From assembly GCA_026394195.1 (NCBI GenBank), contig JAPKYS010000013.1:124001-188000 (forward strand): DNA of 64,000 nt, in the 5' to 3' direction. The first letter of the stretch is position 1, and each line of letters opens with the position of its first letter. Under the pieces are notes generated by a model. That model saw nothing but the letters and a program-made list of their open reading frames with translations, did no database searches and had not been told where the DNA came from. The DNA comes from a bacterium (lineage in GTDB: Bacteria; Electryoneota; B3-LCP). Below, piece by piece: positions 15,773 to 25,400 of this stretch. The position numbers and the translations under genes were made by a program.

Positions 15773-16983
15773 AATTCTGGCGCGACATACTCTTGGGATT
15801 TCTGCTGGGAGCCATCGGTGTACTCGCATATAAAGAGTACAGCCGCTCCCACCAGGACCCGCAATTGCAAGCTGCCTTGGCAGCAGTGCAGATGCAGCAG
15901 GTGCAGGTTCAAAATGCTGTGGCACAGAACACTGTGCTAAAAGATCAGGCTGCGCAGGAGATTAACGAAAGCCGCCGCAATGCCATCACGCGAGCCATTG
16001 AGCAGGTGGCTCCTGCTGTAGTAGGGATTAACGTTACTCAAGTCCGCGAATATCGTACTCAAAACCCCTTCTGGGATGATCCCTACTTCCGCAACTTGCT
16101 GCCTCAGAGAGTCTATCGACAAAAGGTCGAAAACCTGGGATCCGGCTTCATCATCTCCAAAGATGGCCTGGTCATCACCAACGAACACGTCGTCCACAAT
16201 GCCACCGAGATCATCGTCACCACCACGAGTGGTGATAAGCATAATGCCCAAATCGTCGGAGCTGACTATTACAGCGATATCGCTTTACTTAAAATAGTAG
16301 CCGAGAATCTGCCGCACGCCTCGCTCGGCAATTCCGACAGCGTCATTATCGGTGAATGGGCGATTGCTCTGGGGAACCCGTTCGGGTTGTTCTCCAACAA
16401 TAATCAACCATCTGCCACAGTCGGCGTGATTTCCGCCACCAACCGCGATTTTGATCGCAATGCAGAAGGACGAGTTTACAAGGACATGATCCAGACTGAT
16501 GCGTCGATCAATCGCGGCAACAGTGGGGGACCACTGGTCGATGGCGAAGGTGCCGTCATCGGAATGGCGACCATGATTTTTACCGAGAGTGGTGGTTCAC
16601 TGGGTATCGGTTTTGCCATTCCGGTCAATCGTATCAAAGAGATCATCGATGTGCTGCAAGCACAGGGTGGGGTGAACCGAAATTATTGGACAGGACTGTC
16701 GATCCAGAATCTGGATCGTTTAATCGCTCTCTCGATGAAACTTTCGGGTACTGACGGAGTCATCGTCACGGACGTCGAACCCAACAGCCCTGGTGACAAG
16801 GCAGCGTTCCACGTGGCTGACGTCATCCTGGCGGTTAACGACAGGCCAGTCAAGAATTATAACTCAGTGCGTAGTTTCTTGGAAAACGAGGATTTAAAGG
16901 TCGGAGATCGCTTGACCTTCACTGTCAATCGCGATGGTAAGAATTTGGACCTTATACTAAGGCTGGAGGAGATGCCCCGATGA
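15769..16983 (+). CDS. HtrA/Deg-type membrane-anchored serine protease
   Basis: A 404-residue trypsin-like protease of the DegS/HtrA form. A single N-terminal membrane anchor (8-21) is followed by a Gln/Ala-rich coiled segment (~30-65), then the protease domain with catalytic triad His140 (TNEHVVHN), Asp170 (YYSDIALL) and Ser252 (NRGNSGGPL). One PDZ domain spans ~305-400 ([16 protein letters not shown]). It should degrade or sense misfolded envelope proteins in the periplasm. The start is GTG overlapping the transaldolase stop, so the pair is probably co-translated. Confidence 0.93.
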   Translation: MKFWRDILLGFLLGAIGVLAYKEYSRSHQDPQLQAALAAVQMQQVQVQNAVAQNTVLKDQAAQEINESRRNAITRAIEQVAPAVVGINVTQVREYRTQNPFWDDPYFRNLLPQRVYRQKVENLGSGFIISKDGLVITNEHVVHNATEIIVTTTSGDKHNAQIVGADYYSDIALLKIVAENLPHASLGNSDSVIIGEWAIALGNPFGLFSNNNQPSATVGVISATNRDFDRNAEGRVYKDMIQTDASINRGNSGGPLVDGEGAVIGMATMIFTESGGSLGIGFAIPVNRIKEIIDVLQAQGGVNRNYWTGLSIQNLDRLIALSMKLSGTDGVIVTDVEPNSPGDKAAFHVADVILAVNDRPVKNYNSVRSFLENEDLKVGDRLTFTVNRDGKNLDLILRLEEMPR

Positions 16984-17028
16984 GCGACGGAAGATCAGGG
17001 CTGCTATTCGGCCGGAAAAGGAATTAGC

Positions 17029-18324
17029 GTGATCTCAAGGTATACCTTGCCGGATATGGCGGCGATTTGGTCCGAACAAGCCAAATACGAAGCCTGGTTG
17101 GAAGTGGAGCTGGCGGTTTGTCGCTCTCTAACCAAATCCGGACTGATCCCCAAGGAGGCGATGAAACTTATCGCCGACCGCGCCAAGTTTGACGTTGCCC
17201 GCATCGAGGAGATCGAAGCTGAAGTCCAGCACGACGTGATCGCTTTTCTGACCTGTCTGGGAGAAAGCATCGGTCCCGAAGCGCGTTATCTGCATCGCGG
17301 CATGACTTCATCCGACGTGCTCGATACCGCTCTGGCCTTGCAGCTCAAACGTTCTGGTGAACTCCTGGTTCAGGATCTCTGGCAGGTCAAGGAAACCCTC
17401 GGATCGCTGGCGGTACAATACAAGGACACCGCCATGATCGGGAGAACTCACGGAGTCCATGCTGAACCGATCACCTTCGGATTGAAACTGGCTCGTTGGT
17501 ACGCGGAAGTGTTAAGGCAGCAGGAAAGGCTGCACGCGGCTCTGGACCAGATTGCCTACGGTAAATTATCCGGCGCTGTCGGTACTTTTGCGCACTTGGA
17601 TCCGAACTTGGAAGAGGACGTTTGCCGCTCGCTCCATTTAAAATACGAACCGGTGTCTTCGCAAATCGTCTCAAGGGATCGGCATGCGCACTGGGTTTCG
17701 ACTCTGGCTCTGATTGGCGCTTCACTGGAAAAGTTTGCTTTGGAAATCCGCCACCTGCATCGCACCGAAGTGGGTGAAGTCCTGGAAGGATTTGGCGCCA
17801 AACAGAAGGGATCATCCGCCATGCCGCACAAGCGCAATCCCATCCTCTGCGAACGGCTCTGCGGGATGGCAAGAATCTTGCGCAGCTATTCATCCTGTGC
17901 GCTGGAAAATGTTGCGCTCTGGCATGAACGCGACATCTCCCATTCCTCCAATGAGAGGATGATACTTCCGGATAGCGCGCAGCTCCTGCACTACATGCTG
18001 CGCACCTTCGACAAGATTCTGAAGAACCTTGAGGTGCGGCCGGAAGCCATGGCGGCTAATTTAGGAGCGACACGCGGCGCAGTCTACTCGGAAGCCATTC
18101 TACTCAAACTGAGCGACAAGGGCCTCTCACGGGATACAGCTTACCGTATCGTGCAGAAGAATGCCTTGAAGGCGCAGCAGGATGCCTCTGAGTTTCAGGC
18201 ATTGCTGTTGAAAGATAAGGGAATCCTCAAACACCTGTCTCCAGAGGAGATCGCCGCCTGTTTCGATCTCGAAAAGGCGCTGAACCGTGTTGATGATATC
18301 TTCAAGCGGGTTGGTTTGGCCTGA
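17029..18324 (+). CDS. purB: Adenylosuccinate lyase
   Basis: A 431-residue PurB of the fumarase/aspartase superfamily. The signature GSSAMPHKRNP starts near residue 263, the catalytic His region TSSDVLDTA lies near 95 and GRTHGVHAEP near 139. It splits SAICAR to AICAR and adenylosuccinate to AMP, each releasing fumarate. The start is GTG; ISRYTLPDM is the family-typical beginning. purC follows 43 nt later, so two consecutive purine-pathway steps (PurC makes the PurB substrate) are side by side. Confidence 0.97.
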   Translation: MISRYTLPDMAAIWSEQAKYEAWLEVELAVCRSLTKSGLIPKEAMKLIADRAKFDVARIEEIEAEVQHDVIAFLTCLGESIGPEARYLHRGMTSSDVLDTALALQLKRSGELLVQDLWQVKETLGSLAVQYKDTAMIGRTHGVHAEPITFGLKLARWYAEVLRQQERLHAALDQIAYGKLSGAVGTFAHLDPNLEEDVCRSLHLKYEPVSSQIVSRDRHAHWVSTLALIGASLEKFALEIRHLHRTEVGEVLEGFGAKQKGSSAMPHKRNPILCERLCGMARILRSYSSCALENVALWHERDISHSSNERMILPDSAQLLHYMLRTFDKILKNLEVRPEAMAANLGATRGAVYSEAILLKLSDKGLSRDTAYRIVQKNALKAQQDASEFQALLLKDKGILKHLSPEEIAACFDLEKALNRVDDIFKRVGLA

Positions 18325-18367
18325 TCAATAGAATTTAGGTTTTGTTATAGGTAAAGGAGATCACACC

Positions 18368-19084
18368 TTGGCAAATTTAGAGAAGAGAGAACTTCTTTAC
18401 GAAGGTAAAGCAAAAAAGGTCTATTTGACCTCAGAGGATGACAAGCTCATCCAGGAGTTCAAGGATGACGCCACCGCATTCGATGGAATGAAAAAGGGGA
18501 CCATCGGGAATAAGGGTGAAATCAATAACGCCATTTCTTCCTATCTCTTCGAGTATCTGGAAAACTACCACATTCCTACGCACTTCATTGAAAAAATATC
18601 CAGCAATGAAATGGTGGTGAAGAAACTGCAGATCATCCCCATCGAAGTTGTCATGCGCAACGTCGCCGCTGGAAGTCTGTGCACTCGATATAAAATTCCC
18701 GAAGCCACCATCATGGAGTATCCCATTCTGGAGTACTATCTGAAAAATGATGAACTCCACGATCCCATGATCAACGAGTATCACGCCTATGCCTTCGGGC
18801 ACGCCACACCGGATGAAGTCCGCGCAATCAATCGCATCGCCTCAAAGGTCAATGCCATCCTGAAATTCTTCTTTGACCGGCGAAATCTGATCCTGGTGGA
18901 TTTCAAGTTAGAGTTTGGTAAACGAAATAACGAGATATATCTGGCGGATGAAATCAGTCCGGATACCTGCAGGATCTGGGATAAAAAGACCCATAAGAAG
19001 CTGGACAAGGACCGCTTCCGCCACGACATGGGAGGCGTCGAAAAAGCCTATTTGGAACTTCGAGATCGGATCATCAACGCCTGA
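18368..19084 (+). CDS. purC: SAICAR synthetase
   Basis: A 238-residue single-domain PurC. Family segments are clear: LYEGKAKKVY (10-19), the nucleotide loop region DDATAFDG near 32, VVMRNVAAGS near 95, LVDFKLEFG near 176 and EISPDTCRIWD near 194. It joins aspartate to CAIR in an ATP-dependent step of purine synthesis. The start is TTG preceded by AAAGGAGA at a 7-nt spacing. Its stop overlaps the ATG of psd (TGATG type), showing tight coupling to a phospholipid gene. Confidence 0.97.
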   Translation: MANLEKRELLYEGKAKKVYLTSEDDKLIQEFKDDATAFDGMKKGTIGNKGEINNAISSYLFEYLENYHIPTHFIEKISSNEMVVKKLQIIPIEVVMRNVAAGSLCTRYKIPEATIMEYPILEYYLKNDELHDPMINEYHAYAFGHATPDEVRAINRIASKVNAILKFFFDRRNLILVDFKLEFGKRNNEIYLADEISPDTCRIWDKKTHKKLDKDRFRHDMGGVEKAYLELRDRIINA

Positions 19085-19734
19085 TGAGAATCGCCAAGGA
19101 TGGACTGTCACTGATCCTGACTGCTGCCATCGCTGCGGCAGTTCTGATCATCCTTGCCGGTGCCCTTGAAAGCTGGCTCCTGGGTGTGCTCCACGGATTG
19201 GCGGTGGTTTTTCTGGGATTTTCCCTTTACTTTTTCAGAGATCCCCAGCGGGACACCCCGACCTTAAAAGGTGCAGTGATCGCGCCGGCGGATGGGAAAA
19301 TCATCGAAATCAGCGACCCTTATGACGTTGATGAAGTGAGTTTGCGCAAAATATCCATCTTCATGTCACCATTAAACGTGCATGTGAACCGGATTCCCAT
19401 AAGCGGGACGATAGAGAAACTGAACTATAACAAGGGGAAGTATCTTACCGCTTTTCATGAAAAAGCCAGTCTGCTCAACGAACAACAGTTCATCCGGATC
19501 AAAACGGATTGGGGATCGCTGAACTGTGTGCAGATTGCCGGTTGGCTGGCGAGAAGAATTGTCTGTCATCTCCATGAAGGGCAGCAAGTCCGCACCGGTG
19601 AACGGTTCGGGTTGATCAAGTTTGGATCGAGGCTGGATCTACATCTCCCTGTAGCCTGCCGCTTGCAGATCGTTATGGATCAAATAGTGCGTGGGGGAGA
19701 AACTGTCATTGGAGTTTTTGATGCGAAGAACTGA
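19084..19734 (+). CDS. psd: Phosphatidylserine decarboxylase, short form
   Basis: A 216-residue proenzyme of the short (archaeal-like) type. Two N-terminal membrane segments (~8-50) are followed by FRDPQRDTP, the PADGKII motif (68-74), MSPLNVHVNR (94-103) and the self-cleavage site Gly181-Ser182 in KFGSRLDLHLP; Ser182 becomes the pyruvoyl group. It makes phosphatidylethanolamine from the product of PssA, encoded immediately downstream with a 14-nt overlap. It sits inside a purine gene run. Confidence 0.93.
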   Translation: MRIAKDGLSLILTAAIAAAVLIILAGALESWLLGVLHGLAVVFLGFSLYFFRDPQRDTPTLKGAVIAPADGKIIEISDPYDVDEVSLRKISIFMSPLNVHVNRIPISGTIEKLNYNKGKYLTAFHEKASLLNEQQFIRIKTDWGSLNCVQIAGWLARRIVCHLHEGQQVRTGERFGLIKFGSRLDLHLPVACRLQIVMDQIVRGGETVIGVFDAKN

Positions 19735-20464
19735 CCTGTACTGGATTGCTAATCTGCTTACCTTTGGGAATCTCTTCCTGGGGTTCTTAGCCATTATTAA
19801 GATCTTCGAGGGGAACTACCTGCTGGGGTGCTGGCTGATCGTCTGCGCCTCCCTTTGCGACGGTTTGGATGGAAAAGTCGCCCGGTTTGCCCGGCGTTCA
19901 TCTGAACTGGGAATCGAACTGGACAGTCTTGCTGACGTTGTATCTTTCGGTGTTGCGCCAGCGACGCTGCTTTACTTTATCTCCTTCCAAAAATACGGCT
20001 TGCTGGGACTATTGTTGTCTGCTCTGCCGCTGCTTTTTGGCGCCCTGAGACTGGCGAGATTCAACACGACCGCCACCACGGGCGACAAAGGAGATTTTGA
20101 GGGACTGCCTATCCCCATGCAGGCAAATACCATAGCTACCTTCGTTGTTTTTAACTTTGCTCTTTGGGGTGACCTGCACCTCGAGCTTTTCCTTATCCCC
20201 CTTACTGTGATCCTTGCTTTCCTGATGATCAGCCACCTCCACTATGAAGCGATGCCCTGGATGACATTTCGCAGCAGCGGAAAGAACCCGATCAAATTGA
20301 TTGGTATCATCGCCGGGATAATTCTCGTGGCAGCTAAACCACCGGTTTTTCTCTTCCTGTTGCTGTCTCTTTATGTGCTAAAAGGACCGCTGAATGCCAT
20401 CTTCAACCACGAACCTTCACACCACCCGGTGGATGACGCTTTGGAAGATGAAACGCTGATCTAA
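19721..20464 (+). CDS. pssA: CDP-diacylglycerol--serine O-phosphatidyltransferase
   Basis: A 247-residue polytopic membrane enzyme of the CDP-alcohol phosphatidyltransferase family. The signature DG-x2-AR-x8-G-x3-D-x3-D is present near 46-70 (DGLDGKVARFARRSSELG, then ELDSLAD). It makes phosphatidylserine from CDP-diacylglycerol and serine. The ATG at 19721 is chosen because GGAG lies at 19711-19714 and the protein then begins MRRTDLYWIANLLT; the longer GTG frame from 19691 is less likely. It overlaps the end of psd by 14 nt. A hydrophilic acidic tail ends the protein. Confidence 0.95.
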   Translation: MRRTDLYWIANLLTFGNLFLGFLAIIKIFEGNYLLGCWLIVCASLCDGLDGKVARFARRSSELGIELDSLADVVSFGVAPATLLYFISFQKYGLLGLLLSALPLLFGALRLARFNTTATTGDKGDFEGLPIPMQANTIATFVVFNFALWGDLHLELFLIPLTVILAFLMISHLHYEAMPWMTFRSSGKNPIKLIGIIAGIILVAAKPPVFLFLLLSLYVLKGPLNAIFNHEPSHHPVDDALEDETLI

Positions 20465-20501
20465 GAGCGCTCGCCGCAACTCGTTTCAAAACAAGGAAAG
20501 A

Positions 20502-20747
20502 ATGTTAGTTAAAATCGTTATCACACCCAAGCCGGAAATTCTCGATCCCCAGGGAAAAGCGGTCGCCGGAGCCCTCAAGGACTTGGGGTATGATGAAGTC
20601 AGCGACGTAAAAGTCGGTAAATATATCATTCTAAAACTGTCTCCCTCACCGGGGCTCAAGTTGGAAGAGCGGGTCGATGAGATGTGTCGGCGGTTGCTGG
20701 CAAACATCAATGTTGAAAGTTATACCGTCGAAATACTGGAAGGTTAG
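20502..20747 (+). CDS. purS: Phosphoribosylformylglycinamidine synthase subunit PurS
   Basis: An 81-residue PurS with the typical form: KIVITPKPEILDPQGKAV at the start, then LGYDEVSDVKVGKYI and a C-terminal helix and strand ending YTVEILEG. PurS bridges PurQ and PurL in the three-subunit FGAM synthase of purine synthesis. It is followed by purQ after 2 nt. The large catalytic subunit PurL is not in this window. Confidence 0.95.
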   Translation: MLVKIVITPKPEILDPQGKAVAGALKDLGYDEVSDVKVGKYIILKLSPSPGLKLEERVDEMCRRLLANINVESYTVEILEG

Positions 20748-20749
20748 CA

Positions 20750-21439
20750 GTGCGATTTGGAATTGTTGTATTCCCCGGTTCAAATTGTGATTATGACTGT
20801 TACTGGGGATTGAAGAATGATTTAGGGTTTCAGGTCAGTTTTCTCTGGCATCGGCAGCGCAGCTTTGAGGATATTGACTGCATCATCCTGCCCGGGGGGT
20901 TTTCCTATGGGGATTATCTGCGGTCCGGCGCCATTGCCCGGTTCTCGCCCATCATGGAAGCCGTGCTAAAGCACGCAAGAAAGGGCAGCCCGATCATTGG
21001 CATTTGCAACGGATTCCAGATTCTGACCGAAGTCGGTCTCCTGCCCGGTGCACTGTTGCGTAATGAATCACTCCGTTTTATCCATCGTCCCGTGCATCTC
21101 CGGATCGAACAACAGGATAGCAAGTTTACCAAAGGATACTCGGTTAATCGAACCATCGAACTGCCCATCGCTCATGGAGATGGACGATATTTCGCTTCCC
21201 AACACATTCTTACCGAACTGGAAAACGAGGGACGCATCCTATTTCGATACAGCAGCCCGGAGGGTAGGCTGACGGCTGCAGGAAATCCCAATGGTTCGAT
21301 CAACAACATCGCCGGAATATGTAATTCGGAAGGCAATGTTATGGGCTTGATGCCTCACCCTGAAAGACGACTGAATGCTTCTGTGGGCGGGACCGATGGC
21401 AGGCCGCTGTTCATGAGTGTGGCGGAAGCGTTCGCATGA
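20750..21439 (+). CDS. purQ: Phosphoribosylformylglycinamidine synthase glutaminase subunit PurQ
   Basis: A 229-residue class I glutamine amidotransferase. The nucleophile Cys86 lies in IIGICNGFQIL, with His203 and Glu205 (MPHPERR) completing the triad; the N-terminal VVFPGSNCDYD motif is typical of PurQ. It supplies ammonia to PurL with PurS as bridge. The start is GTG, 2 nt after purS. A tatC gene follows at once with no terminator. Confidence 0.97.
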   Translation: MRFGIVVFPGSNCDYDCYWGLKNDLGFQVSFLWHRQRSFEDIDCIILPGGFSYGDYLRSGAIARFSPIMEAVLKHARKGSPIIGICNGFQILTEVGLLPGALLRNESLRFIHRPVHLRIEQQDSKFTKGYSVNRTIELPIAHGDGRYFASQHILTELENEGRILFRYSSPEGRLTAAGNPNGSINNIAGICNSEGNVMGLMPHPERRLNASVGGTDGRPLFMSVAEAFA

Positions 21440-21440
21440 T

Positions 21441-22190
21441 ATGGCGGAACTACCTCGCGACGACAAAAACGGTTCGAACGCCATCGGGATGTCTTTCTGG
21501 GAGCATCTCGATGAACTTCGATCTCGACTGATCAAAGCTCTATTACTGGTAGCTGCAGCGTTTTGTGTCGTCTATTTTTTTGCCCCTCAGATGCAGAGTT
21601 TTGTGCTGGAAAAATTCTTCCCCCCCGGTCAAAAACCTTTGGCATTTCTGGCTCCCACCGAGGGGTTCTTGGTCCGCATCAAGCTCGCGTTCGTCGGAGG
21701 ACTGTTCCTGGCTTCGCCCGGTGTCTTCTATCAATTTTGGAGCTTCGTCGCACCGGGGCTTTATTTGAAAGAAAAGCGCTTTATTCTTCCAATCGTCTTC
21801 ATCTCTTCAATTAGTTTTCTCGTCGGAGCGGCGTTTTCGTTCTTTGTATTGCCGTATGCTACGGATTTTTTTCTCTCCTTCGGGGGGGAAGATATTCAAA
21901 ATACCTGGTCTTTTGGTTCCTATGTGACCTTTGTTGTGCAGTTCGTGTTGGCATTTGGTGTGGTCTTCGAACTGCCCATGGTGATATATTTCCTGGTTCG
22001 TTTGGGCATTGTCAGCCCTGAATTCCTGCGCAAAAAACGGCGTCATGCCATTGTGGTATTACTCATCATCGCGGCGATTATTACCCCACCTGACGTTTTC
22101 ACCCAGTTATCGGTTGCTATTCCTCTGGTTATTCTCTATGAGGTGAGCATCATTGTTGCAACGATAACTTACAAGAAGCGCCAAACCTGA
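21441..22190 (+). CDS. tatC: Sec-independent translocase subunit TatC
   Basis: A 249-residue six-helix membrane protein. The family N-terminal motif SFWEHLDELRSRL lies near residues 17-29 and the conserved FASPGVFYQFW-like segment (LASPGVFYQFWSFVAPGL) near 91. TatC recognises twin-arginine signal peptides of folded exports. The ATG at 21441 lies directly after the purQ stop; an ATG at 21489 (MSFWEHL) is a possible shorter start and a GTG at 21417 is unlikely. It is followed by a TatA/B homologue. Confidence 0.95.
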   Translation: MAELPRDDKNGSNAIGMSFWEHLDELRSRLIKALLLVAAAFCVVYFFAPQMQSFVLEKFFPPGQKPLAFLAPTEGFLVRIKLAFVGGLFLASPGVFYQFWSFVAPGLYLKEKRFILPIVFISSISFLVGAAFSFFVLPYATDFFLSFGGEDIQNTWSFGSYVTFVVQFVLAFGVVFELPMVIYFLVRLGIVSPEFLRKKRRHAIVVLLIIAAIITPPDVFTQLSVAIPLVILYEVSIIVATITYKKRQT

Positions 22191-22206
22191 TACTATAACG
22201 CCTGGG

Positions 22207-22413
22207 TTGAAAATGTTGCCAAGCCCCTCTGAAATAATGGTGATTCTGATCGCCGTGCTGCTCCTTTTTGGAGGAAAGGGGCTTCCGGGTATTGCCAGGT
22301 ATGTCGGCAAAATTATGCGCAAAGTGCAGCAGGCGTCGCGTGATTTCCAACGTGAACTAAACATCGATCTTAATGATGAGGATGAACCCAAAAAGCCGGA
22401 ACTGAAGGGTTAG
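22207..22413 (+). CDS. tatA: TatA/TatB-family translocase subunit
   Basis: A 68-residue protein with one membrane helix (IMVILIAVLLLFGGKGLPGIARYVGK pattern: hydrophobic helix, FGG, then the conserved Gly-Lys of the amphipathic helix) and a charged acidic tail ending DEDEPKKPELKG. It forms the pore-like part of the Tat system with TatC encoded just upstream. The start is either TTG at 22207 or ATG at 22213. TatA and TatB cannot be firmly separated from one short sequence. Confidence 0.87.
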   Translation: MKMLPSPSEIMVILIAVLLLFGGKGLPGIARYVGKIMRKVQQASRDFQRELNIDLNDEDEPKKPELKG

Positions 22414-22470
22414 TGCACGTATCTGCAATATCTTAGAATTCCTCGAAAATAACACGCCACCCAACCATCC

Positions 22471-25400
22471 ATGTACCTCTCCTCAATCGACCTGTTCGGT
22501 TTCAAATCTTTCGCTCAAAAGACCCACATCAGTTTTTCTCCGGGGGTCACTGCCATCGTTGGACCGAACGGTTGTGGTAAAAGTAATCTGGTGGATGCCA
22601 TTCGTTGGGTTTTAGGCGAACAACGTGAAGCCGCGCTGAGATCGGAGAGGATGGAGAACGTCATCTTTGGGGGCACTGCTAAAAGGCGCCCGCTGGGGAT
22701 GGCGGAAATCAGCCTGACGCTGCATGACAGCGACGGAATCCTACCGCTCGAATATCATGAGGTGACCGTAACCCGGCGCCTTTTCCGTTCTGGTAAGTCC
22801 GAGTATCTTTTAAATAAGACACTCTGCCGCTTGAAAGACGTTGTAGATCTGTTTATGGACACTGGCGTAAGTCCTGAAAGCTATTCCATCATCGAACTTA
22901 AGATGGTCGAAGGGATCGTGACGGAAGATCCCAGCGAAATGCGCTACCTGCTCGATGAAGCCACCGGTGTGACACGCTATAAATACAGACGCCGGGAAGC
23001 GCTGCGCAGACTGGATGAAGCTAAACAGGACCATGACCGCGCACTCGATATTTTATCGGAAGTCGACAAACAGGCGGCGAATTTAAAAAAGCAGGTTGCC
23101 AAACTTCGCGCTTACAAGCGTTTGCAGGATAAAGCCAGGCAAATGCGCCTTGTCCTGACCTTGAATCGCATCAGACAGTTGCAGAGCCGGCTTGAACCCT
23201 TGGATGATGCGCTAAATAATTTCCGTTCCGAGATGGAATTGTCGACTGGTCACCTGCAAACCGCTGAAGCAGAGGTGTTGCGCATCGAAGGCGAAATCGC
23301 GGAGTTAGAGTCCGAACGACAGAAGTCGATTCTCGACTTTCAGCAGGTTGAAGCTGAGTTCAATACCCGGTCAAAGGAGAAGACCCGGCTGGAAGAAGCC
23401 ATTCGATTGAATCAATGGAAGTCGAACCGAAACCAGGATGAGCGGGATGCGAACGGCGCTGAGCAGGATCGTATCAAAGAGCTGATCAGTCCAGCAGATG
23501 CGGCGTTAAAAGAGATCACCGTTAAATTGCCAAACCTTCAGAAAACATTGAGCGATCAGGAAGCGTTTTTTCAGCAAGCTGACCTCAAATTTCGAGAAGC
23601 TCGATCAAATTCAGCGCAGGTTCGGGAAAACCTTAATCAGGTTCGAGGCAAGGAGTCCGATGCCATTCGCATGGCTGAGCAGTGTAAAGCCTCAATCAGT
23701 TCTCTGATTGGGCGGTTGGCGGAACTAAACTTCCGCCGCGAGGAGATGGAGAGGAATTTAAATTCCAAAAATGCTGAACTGACTGCCGCCGAACAGGAAC
23801 AGAAGGAACAAAACAGAGAATTGGTTCAAATCCGAGGCCAATTTGCGGAGAACAAGGAGCGCTTTGAGGCGCTTCGTGAGAGATTACACGAGGCAGAACG
23901 CGAATCAGCAGATGCTGAAGCTTTAAAAAGTCAGATCAATCTACAGATTCAACACTATGGTGAACTGCACCGACGAAGTTCGCCTCTTTACGCCGCAGGT
24001 GGCTCTATTGCCCACAAGTTTCCCAAATCAGTGAGCGCCGCGCTCGCCGATGAGCTGCAGACGGAGACAGCCTACATCCAAGCGGTTGAAACTGCGCTGC
24101 AGGGGATGGCTTATGCGCGCGTAGTCAATGAAAGATCAGACTTTGATCCTATCATCAATTTTTTGCGCACCGACAAAAAAGGTCGTGCAGCTCTGCTTTT
24201 AGGGCCACCACCGGATCTCGTATCTTCGCGAGTACAAGCATTTATCGATAAAGCCGCAGGAAATCCGCTGCGAGACATTGTCGAAGGTTCATCCGACGCC
24301 GCAGCCTGGATCAGGTATTTCCTTGCTGATGTGGTGCTGGTCTCCTCACGAGAGGAGCTGGTGAAATTTGCGCCTTTAGCAGCTGAATTAATGGTGTGCC
24401 TGGTCACTCAGGATGGTGAATTTTTCGATGACCGGGGGATTTGGATTTTGGGCAGCCCCGATGCAGCTCCCACAGCTCCGGCTGGAGTATCTGCGCAGCT
24501 TGGCAAACTATCCCCACAATTGCTGGTAACAGAAGCTCAGATAAAAGCGCTGGCGGATAAAACCGGGAAATTGCGGAAAGAGTTATCGATCATAGAACAT
24601 ACTCTGCGGACGACCGAAGAGCAGCTGCACCATGCCGAACGTTCCTTTGAGACAGCGAATAGCCAGCGGCTCAATCTGGAAGCTCAAGTGATCAGCTCAC
24701 GGCTGCTGCTGGAGCAGGTTCGGTCCGAAATTTCGGACGTCCCCGGCCGCATCGAGGAACTTTCCTCGAAAGAACAAACCGAAACTCAAGCCATCTCCGG
24801 AGTCATCACCAACGTTCGCGAATTGGAAACCGCGCTGGATCAGGCTATCGCTGCCGAAGCTTCGGCTATGGAACAGCGTGAAATTCAGAGGCAGGCTTTG
24901 GCTGAGGAGCAGATCAGGACTGAGAGAATCAGGCTGGAGGTCTCTCGCGCTCAGGATCGAGTGAGTGAGCTCCAGAATCGCTATGATCGCAATGCTGACC
25001 GCCTGAAAGTTCTGGATCAGGAATTAGCTCAATTAAGTGTGGATCGTGCCGACCTCCAACACGATTCCGAAGAGCTTGAGCACCAAGTCGTTGAAGTGAC
25101 TGCGCTTTTGCAGGAATCTCGTGAGAAACTTGGAAACATCGATTTCAAACGCCGCGATTTGTTAGAAGCGCAGAGAAACGGCAGCGCGCAACTGAGATTG
25201 CTGCGTTTCAAGCTGGAAGAAATTACCAATGCGATTCACAAAGTACAATTGGACCGGGTCGAAATTGAAGCTGCCCTGCAGGAAGAGCAGCGGAAATTAC
25301 CCCAGGGGATAGACGTCGAGAAAATCGAAGAGTTGGAAGCCGATGCAGAGCTGCTGACGGACCTCGAGCGCCGGATATTGGGGATGGAACCGCTGAACAT

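Noticed and set aside
17471..17893. A 140-codon minus-strand open frame opposite purB
   Set aside because: Low-complexity Arg/Pro/Ser-rich translation inside purB with no supporting signals.
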